Source of the DNA: Simplicillium sp. C3G150-2
Lineage: Eukaryota > Ascomycota > Sordariomycetes > Hypocreales > Cordycipitaceae
DNA: 64,000 nt
Direction: 5' to 3'
NCBI GenBank assembly: GCA_022702485.1
Contig: JAJIYY010000007.1
Location: forward strand, 1,178,001-1,242,000
Numbering within the stretch: position 1 is the first letter of the stretch; each line of letters opens with the position of its first letter. A model generated the notes under the pieces. That model saw only the letters and a list, made by a program, of their open reading frames with translations, was not told where the DNA came from and searched no databases. Shown one piece after another: positions 63,342 to 64,000 of the stretch. The position numbers and the translations under genes are program-made.

Positions 63342-64000
63342 ATGACCCTCCACCAATACGACTACCTCTTCGCGGTAGGCACCATCTTCGCCTTCCTCGA
63401 CGCCTGGAACATCGGCGCCAACGATGTGGCTAACTCGTGGGCCTCGTCCGTCTCCTCCCGCTCCGTCACCTACATCCAGGCCATGCTCGGCGCCTCCGTC
63501 ATGGAATTCACCGGCGCTCTCGGCGTAGGCGGCCGCGTCGCCGACACCATCCGCACCAAAGTCGTCGACGTCGCCGCCTTTGACGACAAGCCCGCCTTGC
63601 TCATGCTCGGCATGGTCTGCGCCGTCATCGCTTCGTCTCTGTACCTCACCATGGCCACCCGTTTCGGCATGCCCGTTTCCACCACGCACTCCATCCTCGG
63701 CGGCGTGTTGGGCATGGGAATCGGCGCCCTCGGCGGCAACGGCGTGACCTGGGTCGGCTACAAGAAGGACGGGTCCGTCGACATCAAGCAGGGAGTGGTA
63801 CAAGTATTCCTCGCGTGGATTATTGCACCGGTGCTCTCTGGTGCATTTGGCGCAATCATCTTCCTCTTCACCAAGTATGCTGTGCTTTTGCGCTCCAACC
63901 CCGCCGCGAGGGGTCTTGTCCTCGTCCCCATCTACTTCTGGCTCACGGGTTCCCTCATCACCATGTTGCTCATCTGGAAAGGTGGTGACTACGAGGTTAA
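63342..64000 (+). CDS. pho-4: PHO-4 type phosphate permease, 5' part (cut by window end)
   Basis: ATG 63342 in a good context (gaccATG); 219 codons visible, open to the window edge without introns. Plasma-membrane sodium- or proton-coupled phosphate symporter of the PiT family, related to Neurospora pho-4. The PiT signature GANDVANSWASSVSSRSVTY lies in the first helix pair, followed by MEFTGALGVGGRVADTIRTK, the second conserved region GMPVSTTHSILGGVLGMGIG, then WIIAPVLSGAFGAIIF and the start of the central loop. High codon bias at the start and a long C-rich leader suggest strong expression. Confidence 0.92.
   Translation, partial: MTLHQYDYLFAVGTIFAFLDAWNIGANDVANSWASSVSSRSVTYIQAMLGASVMEFTGALGVGGRVADTIRTKVVDVAAFDDKPALLMLGMVCAVIASSLYLTMATRFGMPVSTTHSILGGVLGMGIGALGGNGVTWVGYKKDGSVDIKQGVVQVFLAWIIAPVLSGAFGAIIFLFTKYAVLLRSNPAARGLVLVPIYFWLTGSLITMLLIWKGGDYEV

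Overview
The window is nuclear DNA of a filamentous ascomycete (Pezizomycotina, probably Sordariomycetes). Genes are separate transcription units on both strands. They carry short introns (about 45-70 nt) with GTATGT/GTAAGT donors and CTAAC/CTGAC branch sites. Two Zn2Cys6 regulators, a cytochrome P450, GPI and mucin-like wall proteins and a chitin-binding/lysozyme-like chimera all fit a fungus. No transposase, rRNA or CRISPR was seen. Most gene models here were spliced by hand; frame continuity across every junction was the main test.

Layout. 0.2-9 kb: fructosamine-kinase family enzyme, small unknown proteins, a four-helix membrane protein, a P450 and a convergent pair of small membrane proteins. 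9.5-16 kb: two short ORFs broken by in-frame TAG, an MFS sugar porter and a GPI-type surface protein. 16.4-22.8 kb: a 1240-residue secreted adhesin-like protein with 21 tandem repeats, a degenerate tRNA-like element, and a CBM18 plus lysozyme-like secreted protein. 23-34 kb: the most cluster-like part. It holds a BTB-like protein, a Zn2Cys6 factor, a PLP aminotransferase with micro-exons, a decayed pyrroline-5-carboxylate-reductase-like gene, a RidA enamine/imine deaminase, a monocarboxylate-type MFS transporter and a second Zn2Cys6 factor. The last two are divergent around four CGG triplets spaced exactly 7 bp apart.

34-64 kb: M1 aminopeptidase with an N-terminal extension exon, secreted type-B carboxylesterase, secreted lipase-like hydrolase, NmrA-like protein, a conserved-looking unknown, then the housekeeping group ARPC3, TRM6 and SDA1. 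TRM6 and SDA1 share a divergent promoter. After these come a fucose-permease-type MFS, a cysteine-rich secreted protein, a second carboxylesterase without a recognisable ATG, and the start of a PHO-4 type phosphate permease cut by the window end.

How genes may work together: aminotransferase, RidA and the reductase remnant all act on amino-acid-derived imines. With a carboxylate transporter and two regulators beside them they look like a small amino-acid or imine metabolism cluster that has partly decayed. This is inference from gene content. The housekeeping genes at 48-54 kb look like a stable core block.
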